64,000 bases of DNA, from contig NZ_AP027365.1 in assembly GCF_030295995.1 (NCBI RefSeq), positions 1,178,001-1,242,000 of the forward strand, read 5' to 3'. A program made the translations under genes and the position numbers. Source of the stretch: Thalassotalea hakodatensis. GTDB lineage: Bacteria; Pseudomonadota; Gammaproteobacteria; Enterobacterales; Alteromonadaceae. Of this stretch, positions 1-7,572 are shown in pieces. The notes beneath the pieces are model-generated. The model did no database searches, was not told where the DNA came from, and saw nothing but the letters and a program-made list of their open reading frames with translations. Each line of letters starts with the position of its first letter. Position 1 is the first letter of the stretch.

Positions 1-1
1 T

Positions 2-505
2 TTAGTTAAATATACCGAAAATTCTGCTTTTGTTTATTCTGATATAAATGATGACTTTATCAGGGAGCCTTATTGTGCAGCATTCTTGGCAGGTAATTTT
101 GATTTCTCTATTTGCACTATTCATACCGAGTTTGGTGATGGTAAAACGGAGCCAAGAAAAGAAGTTGCAGCATTAGATGATGTTTATAGGGCTGTAACTA
201 AAGAAAGTCGTAGAGATGTATTAATTGTTGGTGATTTTAATTTACCTGCAAATGATGATGCTTGGAATGATATTGAATCGCTTGACAACTTTGAACCTGC
301 AATACCACTCCATACACCTACCACAATTGCAGATACATCTTTTTTCGATAATATTTGGTACACGAAATACTCTGATGAAGTTAAAAAAGAATCAGGTGCA
401 GTATTTGAATTTGATGAGATGATTTATACGCCAGCTATGCGTAAAGAAGCCAGCAGACAAGTGTCTGATCATCGGCCTGTAAGTGTTGAGGTTAAAATAG
501 ACTAA
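2..505 (+). CDS. Endonuclease/exonuclease/phosphatase-fold protein, C-terminal part
   Basis: The frame is open from the first bases of the window, so this is the 3' part of a gene that begins upstream. The fold is recognised from the order of its motifs: a strand reading REPYCAAF, then CTIHTEFG, the catalytic-type GDFN near the middle, and the terminal SDHRPV, which supplies the Asp-His pair of DNase I-like phosphoesterases. These enzymes hydrolyse phosphodiesters or phosphate esters using a divalent metal; the substrate cannot be read from this fragment. The gene runs towards the minus-strand pair that follows and is closed by a clear terminator. It lies in accessory DNA, so a nuclease role is plausible but inferred. 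Confidence 0.8.
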   Translation, partial: LVKYTENSAFVYSDINDDFIREPYCAAFLAGNFDFSICTIHTEFGDGKTEPRKEVAALDDVYRAVTKESRRDVLIVGDFNLPANDDAWNDIESLDNFEPAIPLHTPTTIADTSFFDNIWYTKYSDEVKKESGAVFEFDEMIYTPAMRKEASRQVSDHRPVSVEVKID

Positions 506-512
506 AAAAGAA

Positions 513-541
513 GCCCTCGTCATTGAGGGCTTTTCTATTTT
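513..541 (+). terminator. Intrinsic terminator of the EEP gene
   Basis: Six-base arms GCCCTC (513-518) and GAGGGC (525-530) enclose the loop GTCATT and are followed by a T-rich run. It begins seven bases after the stop codon of the preceding gene. Confidence 0.85.
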
Positions 542-550
542 TTGCTTTTG

Positions 551-582
551 AGTATATACTGTAAGGGTGAGTTGCAGCTCAC
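551..582. other. Palindromes between convergent genes
   Basis: A perfect 10-base palindrome AGTATATACT (551-560) is followed by the near-palindrome GTGAGTTGCAGCTCAC (567-582), which has two mismatched positions around the centre. They lie in the 150-base gap between two convergent genes, outside the terminator. They could be a protein-binding site or an element junction; nothing else in the gap is recognisable. Confidence 0.35.
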
Positions 583-658
583 AAAAAGAGTATCTATAAA
601 AGTTCTAGGGCTCGTTCGCCAAAATTAGTTCCTAGTTCTTTTCTCAAAATTATTTTCA

Positions 659-1141
659 TTATGCAGCCCCTTGAATTTCTTCTTCAAGCTTCAGTTTATC
701 TAGTTCTAACTTTGCTTGTAGGTTAGCCGATTCTGTTTTCATCTGCGCTGTTTCTATTTTTCGCTTATGTTGCTTTGCCGAAATATCCGTCCTAGTTTTT
801 CGAGTTTTTGCTATGACTTTCTTATAGTGTGCTTTTGCCTCAAATAATACTTGTTTTAAGTCGTTTTCTTCCATATTGAGCACCATATCAAGAATGTCTT
901 TCCCTGAAGCAGCTCCTGCTTCCATTAAAAATGATTTTTTCCCTTGTATGTTAAGTGCGACACGTCCACCCAATTTGACAGTAACAGAAGTTTTGTTTCC
1001 GCTTACATCTTTGGTGAAAACATTTAGTCGTGTTTTAAGTTCCTCGAAGTCACAGTCAATAATGGGTTTCTTCATAGGTACGTCATTACATCTAATGCTT
1101 GAGAATATATCGGTGATTGCTGTTTGTTGATCGTTGTTCAT
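659..1141 (-). CDS. Hypothetical basic protein sharing a module with the resolvase-like neighbour
   Basis: No known family was recognised. The 160-residue protein has three visible parts: an N-terminal stretch, a module at residues 32-58 ending in VTVKLGG, and a strongly basic, charged C-terminal half (about 90-160, many Lys/Glu with heptad-like Leu) that looks like a coiled coil able to contact nucleic acid. The module aligns with residues 209-235 of the upstream resolvase-like protein with 15 of 27 identities. Its ATG overlaps the upstream TGA (ATGA), so the pair is probably translationally coupled and works together. A DNA-binding partner or control role is inferred from the shared module, the charge and the position opposite a replication gene. 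Confidence 0.7.
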   Translation of the reverse strand: MNNDQQTAITDIFSSIRCNDVPMKKPIIDCDFEELKTRLNVFTKDVSGNKTSVTVKLGGRVALNIQGKKSFLMEAGAASGKDILDMVLNMEENDLKQVLFEAKAHYKKVIAKTRKTRTDISAKQHKRKIETAQMKTESANLQAKLELDKLKLEEEIQGAA

Positions 1142-1980
1142 AAGTTTTTTCCTTTGGTTAAGTTATAAAAAATTTCTTTTAATTCATCATCTGTCTTTTC
1201 TAGAAATTCCGTGCGTATCTTTGATACCGCTTTAGAACCTGTTTTAATGCACCAAGAATCTATGCGAAAATAGTGTCCTAAGGTTACTGTTACTAACGTT
1301 TCGTTGTTTTCTACCTCCTTAGTGTTTACTCTTACTCTTTCTTTACATTCTTCTAAATTCCACATTTGATAGTTAATTGGTAAGTGCTCTATTACATGTT
1401 TCAACTCCTCTTTGTTAAGTATTCTATAAATTGTCTGTCTTGATACGTTGTAGCTTTTAGCTAATTCAATAACAGTCTTTTCTCCTTTAACAAATGCAGC
1501 TTTTATGGTGTGTTGATCTCTCCAGTCCTTAACTGCACTTCTATTATGGGAAGCGACTAGGTTTTTCCTTTTTACGAAATTTTGCTTGTTTATCTTTTTA
1601 CTAATCCTTAAACCTTTGTGGAATCTACTAAATTCCCTAATAGCTCTTGCATGGCTATATAAACTGTCCTCGTTGATGTTCAATATCTCTAGATTAATTC
1701 CCCTATCTTCAATGTTCTTAAGTCTATTCAGTAACGTTTCTAAGTTGTTTGCTAAGTAAACTAGGTTACAGATGACAATCGTATCGTTGTGATCTAATTC
1801 ATTTATCAACTTATCGATATTCATTGATTTTTTTGTTAGTACACTTTTGTCCTCTATTAATTCTTGGCATATTGAGCTAAGTTTTACTTCTTGCTCATTC
1901 CAGTGAATAAGGTCACTTGCTAGCTTATAACTAATATCGGGCTTTTTTTCTAAAGCGCCTATGTATCCTATTTTTTTCAT
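1138..1980 (-). CDS. Serine-resolvase-like DNA-binding protein lacking catalytic residues
   Basis: Residues 1-105 follow the serine recombinase fold: IGYIG at the start, then NDTIVI..L..L....LL..L and GINLEIL. The catalytic landmarks of that family are missing: the usual R-x-S near residues 8-10 reads GAL here, and the D-R...R of the LDRLxR motif reads VYLAN. A helix-turn-helix of the resolvase C-terminal type spans about residues 156-190 (VIELAKSYNVSRQTIYRIL). Residues 209-280 add a further domain sharing 15 of 27 residues with the next protein. The family normally cuts and rejoins DNA at res/att sites; this member is predicted to bind DNA only. It is divergent from the primase-helicase operon, so a regulator or replication-control factor is the most economical guess. 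Confidence 0.75.
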   Translation of the reverse strand: MKKIGYIGALEKKPDISYKLASDLIHWNEQEVKLSSICQELIEDKSVLTKKSMNIDKLINELDHNDTIVICNLVYLANNLETLLNRLKNIEDRGINLEILNINEDSLYSHARAIREFSRFHKGLRISKKINKQNFVKRKNLVASHNRSAVKDWRDQHTIKAAFVKGEKTVIELAKSYNVSRQTIYRILNKEELKHVIEHLPINYQMWNLEECKERVRVNTKEVENNETLVTVTLGHYFRIDSWCIKTGSKAVSKIRTEFLEKTDDELKEIFYNLTKGKNL

Positions 1981-2512
1981 TTTTCTTCCTTTGTTTTACG
2001 AGTTGAATTATTTCAGGGTAAGCAGAAAATGTCGAAACATTGAAAATAATTCAGGTCTAAATATCTTTCTTGACTATGAATTTAAAGAGTTTTATTTATG
2101 TACGCTAGTTAACCTATCGTTACAGTGGGCTGTCGTCGTTTGGAGTTAAGTGTGGTGATTAGTTGTTGTGTGTTTGTGAGCTTCTAGTTGTTTACTGTCA
2201 TTCTGTGTTAACGGACAGTTGATCGGAGTTATTGGTTTGTAAGACTCTAGAAATTTAAAGTCATGGAGCTTTGTATTTGTGTAATTGCGATCATGACTAT
2301 TTATCGAGTGTAGTTTGGTTGTTAACTAATAAAGCTAATTTTTAACTCTATTAGCTTGAGCTTTTCATTCGATTTTAAGGAATTTTTCAGGTTTTCCTAA
2401 GAAGAAAAAAATAGCTATAAAACCCAATGAAAACAAAAGCACTTAAGTGCACTGAAAGTCTACCCTGTATCATTTTTGACAACACCATACACCATTGATT
2501 TAAAAAGAGTTT
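1981..2512. other. A/T-rich control region, candidate origin or regulatory DNA
   Basis: No credible gene lies here. Structured pieces seen are: inverted arms ACTGTC (2194-2199) and GACAGT (2214-2219); a hairpin with perfect 8-base arms AAGCTAAT (2332-2339) and ATTAGCTT (2350-2357); a perfect 12-base palindrome GCACTTAAGTGC (2439-2450) overlapping AGTGCACT (2446-2453); and a tandem ACACCAT pair (2482-2495). The stretch separates the dead-resolvase operon from the primase-helicase operon, the usual place for a plasmid-type origin and its control sites. No long iteron array is visible, so the origin role is an inference. Confidence 0.45.
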
Positions 2513-2541
2513 TTTACAAAATTGTCAATTTTTGATATAAT
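2513..2541 (+). promoter_or_regulatory. Strong sigma-70-type promoter of the replication operon
   Basis: A -35 box TTTACA (2513-2518) and a consensus -10 box TATAAT (2536-2541) are separated by exactly 17 bases, and TGA precedes the -10 box as in extended -10 promoters. The ribosome site AAGGAGA (2554-2560) and the ATG at 2570 follow directly. Confidence 0.8.
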
Positions 2542-2569
2542 ATATTTGAAATTAAGGAGAAAGATAAAT

Positions 2570-2812
2570 ATGAAATTAACTAAAAATTTAACTGTGAATG
2601 AAATAGTTAGTATGTATAACGAAATAGGGTTTTATATGCCATATGAGCGAGTAAAAGAGCACGTGTGCTACTCGGTATATAAAGAAGCAATAAAAGAGAT
2701 GGCAAAACAAGGACTGCCCAACGCAAGGCAATGGTTTGCACATCAAAAGTACTTGTTAAAGCGAAGAGAAGTAGAAAAATATGAGGTAGCTTTAATGTAT
2801 GGGGCTGTGTGA
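2570..2812 (+). CDS. Small hypothetical protein leading the replication operon
   Basis: This 80-residue protein was not recognised. The start was placed at the ATG at 2570 because AAGGAGA lies nine bases upstream; an in-frame TTG at 2522 falls inside the promoter and is rejected. The sequence is helical and charged, with NEIVSMYNEIGFYMPYERV near the N-terminus and a basic stretch LLKRREVEKYEV near the C-terminus. It overlaps the start of the primase-helicase gene by 14 bases, which points to coupled translation. Small leaders of this kind in replication operons often control copy number, but that is only a possibility here. Confidence 0.65.
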   Translation: MKLTKNLTVNEIVSMYNEIGFYMPYERVKEHVCYSVYKEAIKEMAKQGLPNARQWFAHQKYLLKRREVEKYEVALMYGAV

Positions 2813-5390
2813 ATTAGTATCTGTTAGTTGCACTGAAGGAGGGAATTACCGCAAGATTAACGGTCAAAAACATCCTGAAACACCAAAAGCAGGTGAGCAT
2901 GTTGTTAGACACTACCTAATTAATAACTTTATTGAAGACCTACCAAAAGTATTAACTAAATTATTTGAGAGCCCAAGGGAAGTATTATTAACTTGGCCTT
3001 CAAAAATATCAAATAACAAAACGATATGTAACCGAAGTAAAGTATTACTTGGGACAGATTATAGTCATTCAACTATTGGCATCATTGATATAGATGAAAT
3101 CGACGGAGAGCCTATTGAAAATGATGGGAGTCCAGTTGAACAACAGGTAAATAAAATTCTTGAAAAGCACTTGCCACGTGAAATCCTGTTAGCTTCAAGA
3201 GTAGTTAAGATGAGTTCTAGCTGGTATACAGACCAGAAAATTAAGTTTCATGTTTATTTTAAACTTGCGGAGCCTGTAACTCATGGCAGCTGGGCTGAAT
3301 TTTGCCAAGTCAATATCCCTATTGCAGATAAGGCACTTATCAATAATTCAGCACAAATAGCTTTCTCGTCTAGACCGAAAGGTGTTAATTCAGACATTGA
3401 AATTTTTACTTTCGAAGGAGATGAGCTTTTTGTTGATAAGAAAGTCTATAAAGCACCTCATAAGATTAAGCGAAACCCTGCTAGCGACTTAACTCACAAC
3501 ATTAACCTTAAATCTGGTGAAATAACAAAGAAGTCATTAGGTGTTAAATTAGATATGTCTTTTGACAGTCATAATAAGAGCTTCGCTGCTTTTAGGGAGG
3601 CTATCGCTAATGGTTACAACCCTGACGTGTTGACGGATATGATTGCCCAAATGCATGATAGAGGTGGAAAAGTGTCTTCAAGAGTTGGTCTTCAATCAGA
3701 AGCAGCTTTAAAAAATGTAATAGAGCGATGTACTGATTCTTTCTTCGGAATTAAAGAGGAATTACTTGCTAATAGTGAATATGTTGAATTTTCTAATCTT
3801 ATTGAGAATAAAGATGGAAAAACTATAAACCTTGTCAAGGGCACTACAGGGATAGGAAAAACCCAAGCAATGACAGATTTTTGTAAAGAAAGGTCTGTTG
3901 TAGTAATAGGACAAACAAGGCTTTTAGTTCATCAAAATGCCGATGACTTTAAAGCTTATCCTGTAGACCAAGAAGTTAACTGTGGGGCTGACTTATCAAG
4001 TCATAATAGCATATCTACCACTATCCATAGTATCTATAAGCTATCAGATACAATCTATAACAAAGCTTTTGATGTGCTTTTTATTGATGAGGCAGCACAA
4101 ACATTAAAGTCGTGGATTGATTTAGGAGAGGAGGAAAGAGTTAAAACAAAGGAAGCGGTATCATTGTTGATAGAGAAAACCCCAATTATTGTTTTTGCCG
4201 ATGCAGACATGACAGAAACAACTATTCAGGGATACGAAAAATTATTAGGGGTAGAGTTTAACTGTAATAGTAGGAATGTAACTAAACAGGATTTTGAGAG
4301 TAGAGAGGCACACCTATATGAAACTAAAGGCGAGGTGTTAACTGAACTTCAAAAAAGTTTAGATAAAGGGAAGAGATGTTTAGCTATTGTAGATAATAAA
4401 GATTATCTACATGAAATTGCTGAAAAACGATTAAATGCCACCAATGCCTTTTTCTTTTCAAGAGACACTGAAGAGGAGGTCTCTCATGTAAAATTTAGGG
4501 AGAAACCTAAGGAATTTGTTAAAGACATACAGTTGTTATTTTGCAGCCCTTTATTAAAAAGTGGTGTCTCTTTTGTGAATGTATTTGAAGAAGTGTTTAT
4601 TATTATTGATGGGGATAGCTTTACTTCGAGAGATATTATTCAAATGCTTTCAAGGGAAAGAAGGTGGAAGAAAGTCCATATATATACAAATACAAAAAGT
4701 TTAGCGATTAATAAGCCCGTAGATAATCCGTCAGTATTTGATGAAGCGCTAGTGATGGTGAATGAAGATATTAGACAGCAGCTGTTTGTACGTCCTTTTG
4801 ATACTGCATATCGACTCGAAAGACGCGGAGCAACAGTAACGTTTGTACATTGTAATCACGCAAAACTACAAGGAGGTAATATTGCAGTACAAGAGTATAA
4901 AGCTGAAAACCAAGATGGGCGTTCTGCATATGAAAAGTACGTCTTTAAACTTATTAATGGCAAGAAGTTAACTCAGGTACAAAATATAGTGACCAAGCAT
5001 GAGGCTCTAAGAAAAAGAAAAGGATTTGATAAAGCCATTCAGTGTCCGTTGAGGTTCTTTGATTGGGTGCAAGATAACCAAGCACTAAAGAAGGAAATGG
5101 GAACACAGTTTAGGAGATTTAGCAAAAGCTTAGAACAAGCAGGAATTGGAGATTGTGGCTTCTTTATTGGCGCTAATTTCACTAATAAAACCAGACCGAA
5201 ACAACCTAAAAAACTCAAAGAAGCTTTGAATGGTTACTCTTTAGGTTTTGAAGGGTATAGCAAGGCGAATGAACAGCTACGTAATCATAATAGAGTAATG
5301 GCTGCTATCGATGAAGACCCACAACGAGTTCAAGTTGAAGAGGATATTTTGGATATTTGTGATGTTCTTGAGGAGGTGATAGATATTTGA
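2799..5390 (+). CDS. Primase-helicase fusion replication protein
   Basis: Residues about 60-210 carry the three signatures of archaeo-eukaryotic-type primases: acidic motif I IIDIDE (95-100), the histidine strand FHVYFKL (H151) and a third acidic motif SDIEIF (about 198-203). Residues about 340-640 are a superfamily 2-type helicase: Walker A GTTGIGKT (348-355), DEAA (430-433), FADAD (467-471), a motif V-like SPLLKSGVSF (583-592) and motif VI QMLSRERR (615-622), a pattern resembling herpes origin-binding-protein-like helicases of plasmids and phages. Such fusions start replication of mobile elements by unwinding the origin and laying primers. The ATG at 2799 follows GAGGT at 2783-2787. The exact family is uncertain; the two-domain architecture is visible in the motifs. 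Confidence 0.8.
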   Translation: MGLCELVSVSCTEGGNYRKINGQKHPETPKAGEHVVRHYLINNFIEDLPKVLTKLFESPREVLLTWPSKISNNKTICNRSKVLLGTDYSHSTIGIIDIDEIDGEPIENDGSPVEQQVNKILEKHLPREILLASRVVKMSSSWYTDQKIKFHVYFKLAEPVTHGSWAEFCQVNIPIADKALINNSAQIAFSSRPKGVNSDIEIFTFEGDELFVDKKVYKAPHKIKRNPASDLTHNINLKSGEITKKSLGVKLDMSFDSHNKSFAAFREAIANGYNPDVLTDMIAQMHDRGGKVSSRVGLQSEAALKNVIERCTDSFFGIKEELLANSEYVEFSNLIENKDGKTINLVKGTTGIGKTQAMTDFCKERSVVVIGQTRLLVHQNADDFKAYPVDQEVNCGADLSSHNSISTTIHSIYKLSDTIYNKAFDVLFIDEAAQTLKSWIDLGEEERVKTKEAVSLLIEKTPIIVFADADMTETTIQGYEKLLGVEFNCNSRNVTKQDFESREAHLYETKGEVLTELQKSLDKGKRCLAIVDNKDYLHEIAEKRLNATNAFFFSRDTEEEVSHVKFREKPKEFVKDIQLLFCSPLLKSGVSFVNVFEEVFIIIDGDSFTSRDIIQMLSRERRWKKVHIYTNTKSLAINKPVDNPSVFDEALVMVNEDIRQQLFVRPFDTAYRLERRGATVTFVHCNHAKLQGGNIAVQEYKAENQDGRSAYEKYVFKLINGKKLTQVQNIVTKHEALRKRKGFDKAIQCPLRFFDWVQDNQALKKEMGTQFRRFSKSLEQAGIGDCGFFIGANFTNKTRPKQPKKLKEALNGYSLGFEGYSKANEQLRNHNRVMAAIDEDPQRVQVEEDILDICDVLEEVIDI
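5371..5389 (+). promoter_or_regulatory. Near-perfect Shine-Dalgarno before a TTG start
   Basis: AGGAGGTGAT (5371-5380) matches the 16S rRNA anti-Shine-Dalgarno over ten bases and ends six bases before the TTG start at 5387. That TTG shares bases with the TGA stop of the primase-helicase gene (TTGA). Confidence 0.75.
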
Positions 5391-5704
5391 GCCGATATTC
5401 AGGCATAGAAGAACAAGTTGCTAAGTATGAGCTATTGCATTACTTAGAAATAGATTATCTTATTAGTAAAAAGCGTTTCTCTAGACAACAGCTCATAAAA
5501 GACCTTTCAGTACCAAACTCTATTGCTAGAGCCTTTTCTAGAGGTAAAGGGCGTAGCAACCAAAATACATACAAATCAATCAACGAGGCAGCTCCTAAAC
5601 TAGTATGGCTAATCAAAGAATTAGCCAACTTGTGCAGGTACGCTGCTCAAATAGATAAAATAAGGAACAACCCAAATGTCGAAACAAACATATATACCAA
5701 ATGA
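5387..5704 (+). CDS. Small hypothetical basic protein of the replication operon
   Basis: The 105-residue product was not recognised. Its TTG start overlaps the upstream stop and is fixed by an unusually good ribosome site. The protein is basic and mostly helical; SKKRFSRQQLIKDLSVPNSIARAF resembles a helix-turn-helix-like segment, and NQNTYKSINEAAPKLVWLIKELANL a second helical block. Its end overlaps the next gene by 29 bases. The coupled position argues for an accessory replication or DNA-binding factor, but there is no direct sequence proof. Confidence 0.65.
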   Translation: MSRYSGIEEQVAKYELLHYLEIDYLISKKRFSRQQLIKDLSVPNSIARAFSRGKGRSNQNTYKSINEAAPKLVWLIKELANLCRYAAQIDKIRNNPNVETNIYTK

Positions 5705-5891
5705 AATTTGGAACACAATAACAGGGTATTGCAAAAAATGCCGAGCAGTACGGCAACTAGAACTTCGCCTTTATAACTCATGTGACGAGGGAGACTGTCC
5801 ATTGAATAAAGATAGAGAAATACTTAAAAGGATTGCAGAAATCTACCGTACAAAGGGTGATTATGAGCTTTGGGATGATGCATTACAATAG
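5676..5891 (+). CDS. Small zinc-finger-like protein
   Basis: This 71-residue protein starts at an ATG preceded by AAGGAAC (5662-5668). It has a CKKC pair at residues 19-22 and a second pair C-x4-C (SCDEGDC) about 15 residues later, the spacing of a small zinc ribbon. The second half is helical and acidic. No family was recognised. It overlaps the previous frame by 29 bases and ends the coherent part of the operon; small zinc-binding proteins of this size are common in phages and integrated elements. Confidence 0.6.
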   Translation: MSKQTYIPNEIWNTITGYCKKCRAVRQLELRLYNSCDEGDCPLNKDREILKRIAEIYRTKGDYELWDDALQ

Positions 5892-5908
5892 TCTCTTGCT
5901 ATTGCAAC

Positions 5909-6043
5909 ATGAACTGCTACAATTTGCCCACAAATTCACAATGTGTAAATTGTTGAGTCGGCCAGTATATATGAGCTTGCAGCGCATTCATGTGTGCCGG
6001 AGTGTGGCTGTTTGGGTTGCCACCCAAATCCCCATCTGAAATT
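5909..6043 (+). pseudogene. Possible Cys-rich peptide broken by a frameshift and an element insertion
   Basis: From the ATG at 5909 the frame reads MNCYNLPTNSQCVNC and stops at 5954. Skipping one base at 5951 continues into a frame with an unusual Cys/His pattern, CVPECGCLGCHPNPH (5991-6035), which runs into the inverted-repeat element starting at 6044. The metal-site-like pattern across the break suggests one former zinc-binding peptide of about 45 residues. An intact short 15-residue peptide and chance are both possible. Confidence 0.3.
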
Positions 6044-6357
6044 ATACCAATTCGCATAAAGATTAAGTCAGTTCAGAGCGATGTCAGCGGTGGGAGAATA
6101 AGCGAAACGTGTGCAGGTATAGTTGTTCTACATCAAACACGTTTTGCGCATTTATCGCGCCTCTAACACGCTCCCAAAGGGCGAATTTAAACGCTTCATA
6201 GTCTGTGTTGTTGATTTTAACAAGGGCGCTACAAGGGTGTAGCTTATTAGAGAACGCAGGAGCACGTTCTCCTGAATAACCATTCTCTGCAATCAATGCC
6301 GTGCCTCTAAAGCGTTTAATTCTCGCTGAATGACCGAATATTTATGCGAATTGGTAT
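6044..6357. mobile_element. MITE-like inverted-repeat element, family 1, copy 1
   Basis: A 314-base element is bounded by perfect 17-base inverted ends ATACCAATTCGCATAAA. A second copy in the opposite orientation lies at 14071-14382. No transposase is encoded. Each copy holds a 70-codon open frame (6084-6296 on the minus strand here), but the two frames differ mostly at amino-acid-changing positions, so I do not call it a gene. TA lies just inside each end, as expected of elements mobilised by IS630/Tc1-type transposases. Confidence 0.85.
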
Positions 6358-6370
6358 TACACGCCTTGAA

Positions 6371-6634
6371 TCAATTCCGATGTTGCTTCATAAACTCTAA
6401 TGCTTTACTTACCGCAACCTTTACTTTGCTTTCCATTTCAAATCGCTCAGATGCCGGAAGATAGAAAGCCATATCCACTTCATGGCGAATATAACGACAT
6501 GGCAGTTGATTCAGTACTACACACGTTAAGTCAGCGATAAAATCAGCATCATGTGTCTCTTCTAGTTTTAATGCGGCGAAATGTTGAACAACGAGTTTTT
6601 CATAGTAATTGTGAATATCATCAGCAATTTTCAT
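6371..6634 (-). CDS. ComFB-family protein
   Basis: The 87-residue protein matches the ComFB (late competence) family over its whole length: DIHNYYEKLV near the N-terminus, DFIADLTCVVLNQLPCRYIRHEVDM in the centre and a C-terminal helix. The family was named from Bacillus competence operons; ComFB domains have more recently been reported as cyclic-di-GMP receptors. It stands alone here, next to an inverted-repeat element. Two GGDEF cyclases elsewhere in the window make a cyclic-di-GMP role attractive, but that link is inference. Confidence 0.85.
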   Translation of the reverse strand: MKIADDIHNYYEKLVVQHFAALKLEETHDADFIADLTCVVLNQLPCRYIRHEVDMAFYLPASERFEMESKVKVAVSKALEFMKQHRN

Positions 6635-6954
6635 TGTGACCTCAAGATGTTAAAGACTAAAATCTTTATAACCATAGCAAAGCAAACGCCTAAAGCCTAG
6701 AGCGTGTTGATCTTTGGTGTACTTTTTTGAAGCAACCTATGTGTGGTGTAAACGATACGCGGTGATTGTCGAGTCGTTAACTTACATAGAAAATGATAAG
6801 GCAATAGAATCGAGGGAAATATGCAGCCCTAATAGGTGAAATTTAAAACACTTCATTTATAACTGCTGGCTTTCTGTTGGAAGGACTATGCCGTAAGCTA
6901 GTGCGATGAACAGCATGTTTTGAATGTCAAGAAAGAGCAGAACACTGTATGCTA
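6635..6954. other. 320-base gap with a solo repeat end
   Basis: No credible gene was seen. The stretch contains AGAGCGTGTTGATCTTT at 6699-6715, identical to the end of the main inverted-repeat family of this window, followed by about 40 bases that still resemble it weakly. The other end is not recognisable, so this is a decayed or partial copy. Confidence 0.55.
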
Positions 6955-7572
6955 TTAGCGTTTTTCACTCATTTCAATTTGCCGTTCAATTTTACTGATT
7001 GCTTGTCTACAGCGTCCAAGGCGTTGATGAAGCGTTAGGACTTGTTGAGATAAACTTGTTTGGGTAGTTTTGTTAGCGTTATGTAGTTCAATTTCTTTTA
7101 GTTCAAGCATCTCCATAAGTCGTCGTTCAAATTCATGTGTTTCTGCTAATTTTTGATGTAAGTGATGCGAAGTGTTTAATACTTGTTTCGCTGCTTTTTT
7201 AAAGTACTTAGCACGATTTTTTTGCGTGAACTGCTGTTCTATTTGTTGTTGTCTTCCTTGGGCATGAAAAGCAGTAGTAAGTGCATGTATTTGTTGTTCT
7301 ATCGTTTTTAACTCATTAAAAACAAAATCATTATGCTCTTGACGATCAATCAATCGTGAAACATGATGAACTTTCTTTTTTACTTCAAGTGAATAGGGGA
7401 GATAAGTATCAGCTTGAGAAGTAAATAATGGTGGTGAAAATAACTGTTTAGTATTGTGTTGTTTCGCTTTTTTTGCAGCAAGTCGATCGTCAATTGCCTG
7501 CGCTTCTGCGACTAACTGCTTAACAATTGCATCTAGCTTATTAAGCGTATTCAACGTTGGTACACTAACCAT
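6955..7572 (-). CDS. priC: Primosomal replication protein PriC
   Basis: PriC is a small helical protein that recognises stalled forks and reloads DnaB during replication restart. The C-terminal half carries the family pattern: LKTIEQQIHALTTAF, then LHQKLAETHEFERRLMEML and a final coiled segment of LGRCRQAISKIERQI. The start was placed at the ATG at 7570-7572 (MVSVPTLN), giving about 205 residues against about 175 in E. coli; a TTG at 7593 would add seven residues. It overlaps the end of the TSUP permease gene by eight bases, so the two are probably cotranscribed although functionally unrelated. Confidence 0.85.
   Translation of the reverse strand: MVSVPTLNTLNKLDAIVKQLVAEAQAIDDRLAAKKAKQHNTKQLFSPPLFTSQADTYLPYSLEVKKKVHHVSRLIDRQEHNDFVFNELKTIEQQIHALTTAFHAQGRQQQIEQQFTQKNRAKYFKKAAKQVLNTSHHLHQKLAETHEFERRLMEMLELKEIELHNANKTTQTSLSQQVLTLHQRLGRCRQAISKIERQIEMSEKR

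Noticed and set aside
2476-2504. TTGACA with a second -10 before the replication operon
   Set aside because: The -10 at correct spacing is TTTAAA; the promoter at 2513-2541 is much better.
5833-6039. 68-codon plus-strand frame after the zinc-finger-like gene
   Set aside because: It starts within the preceding gene, lacks a ribosome site and has no protein-like features; the alternative frame with the Cys/His pattern is more convincing.
6084-6296. 70-codon frame inside the family 1 element (also 14130-14342)
   Set aside because: The two copies differ mainly at amino-acid-changing positions and no ribosome site is evident; it is treated as non-coding.
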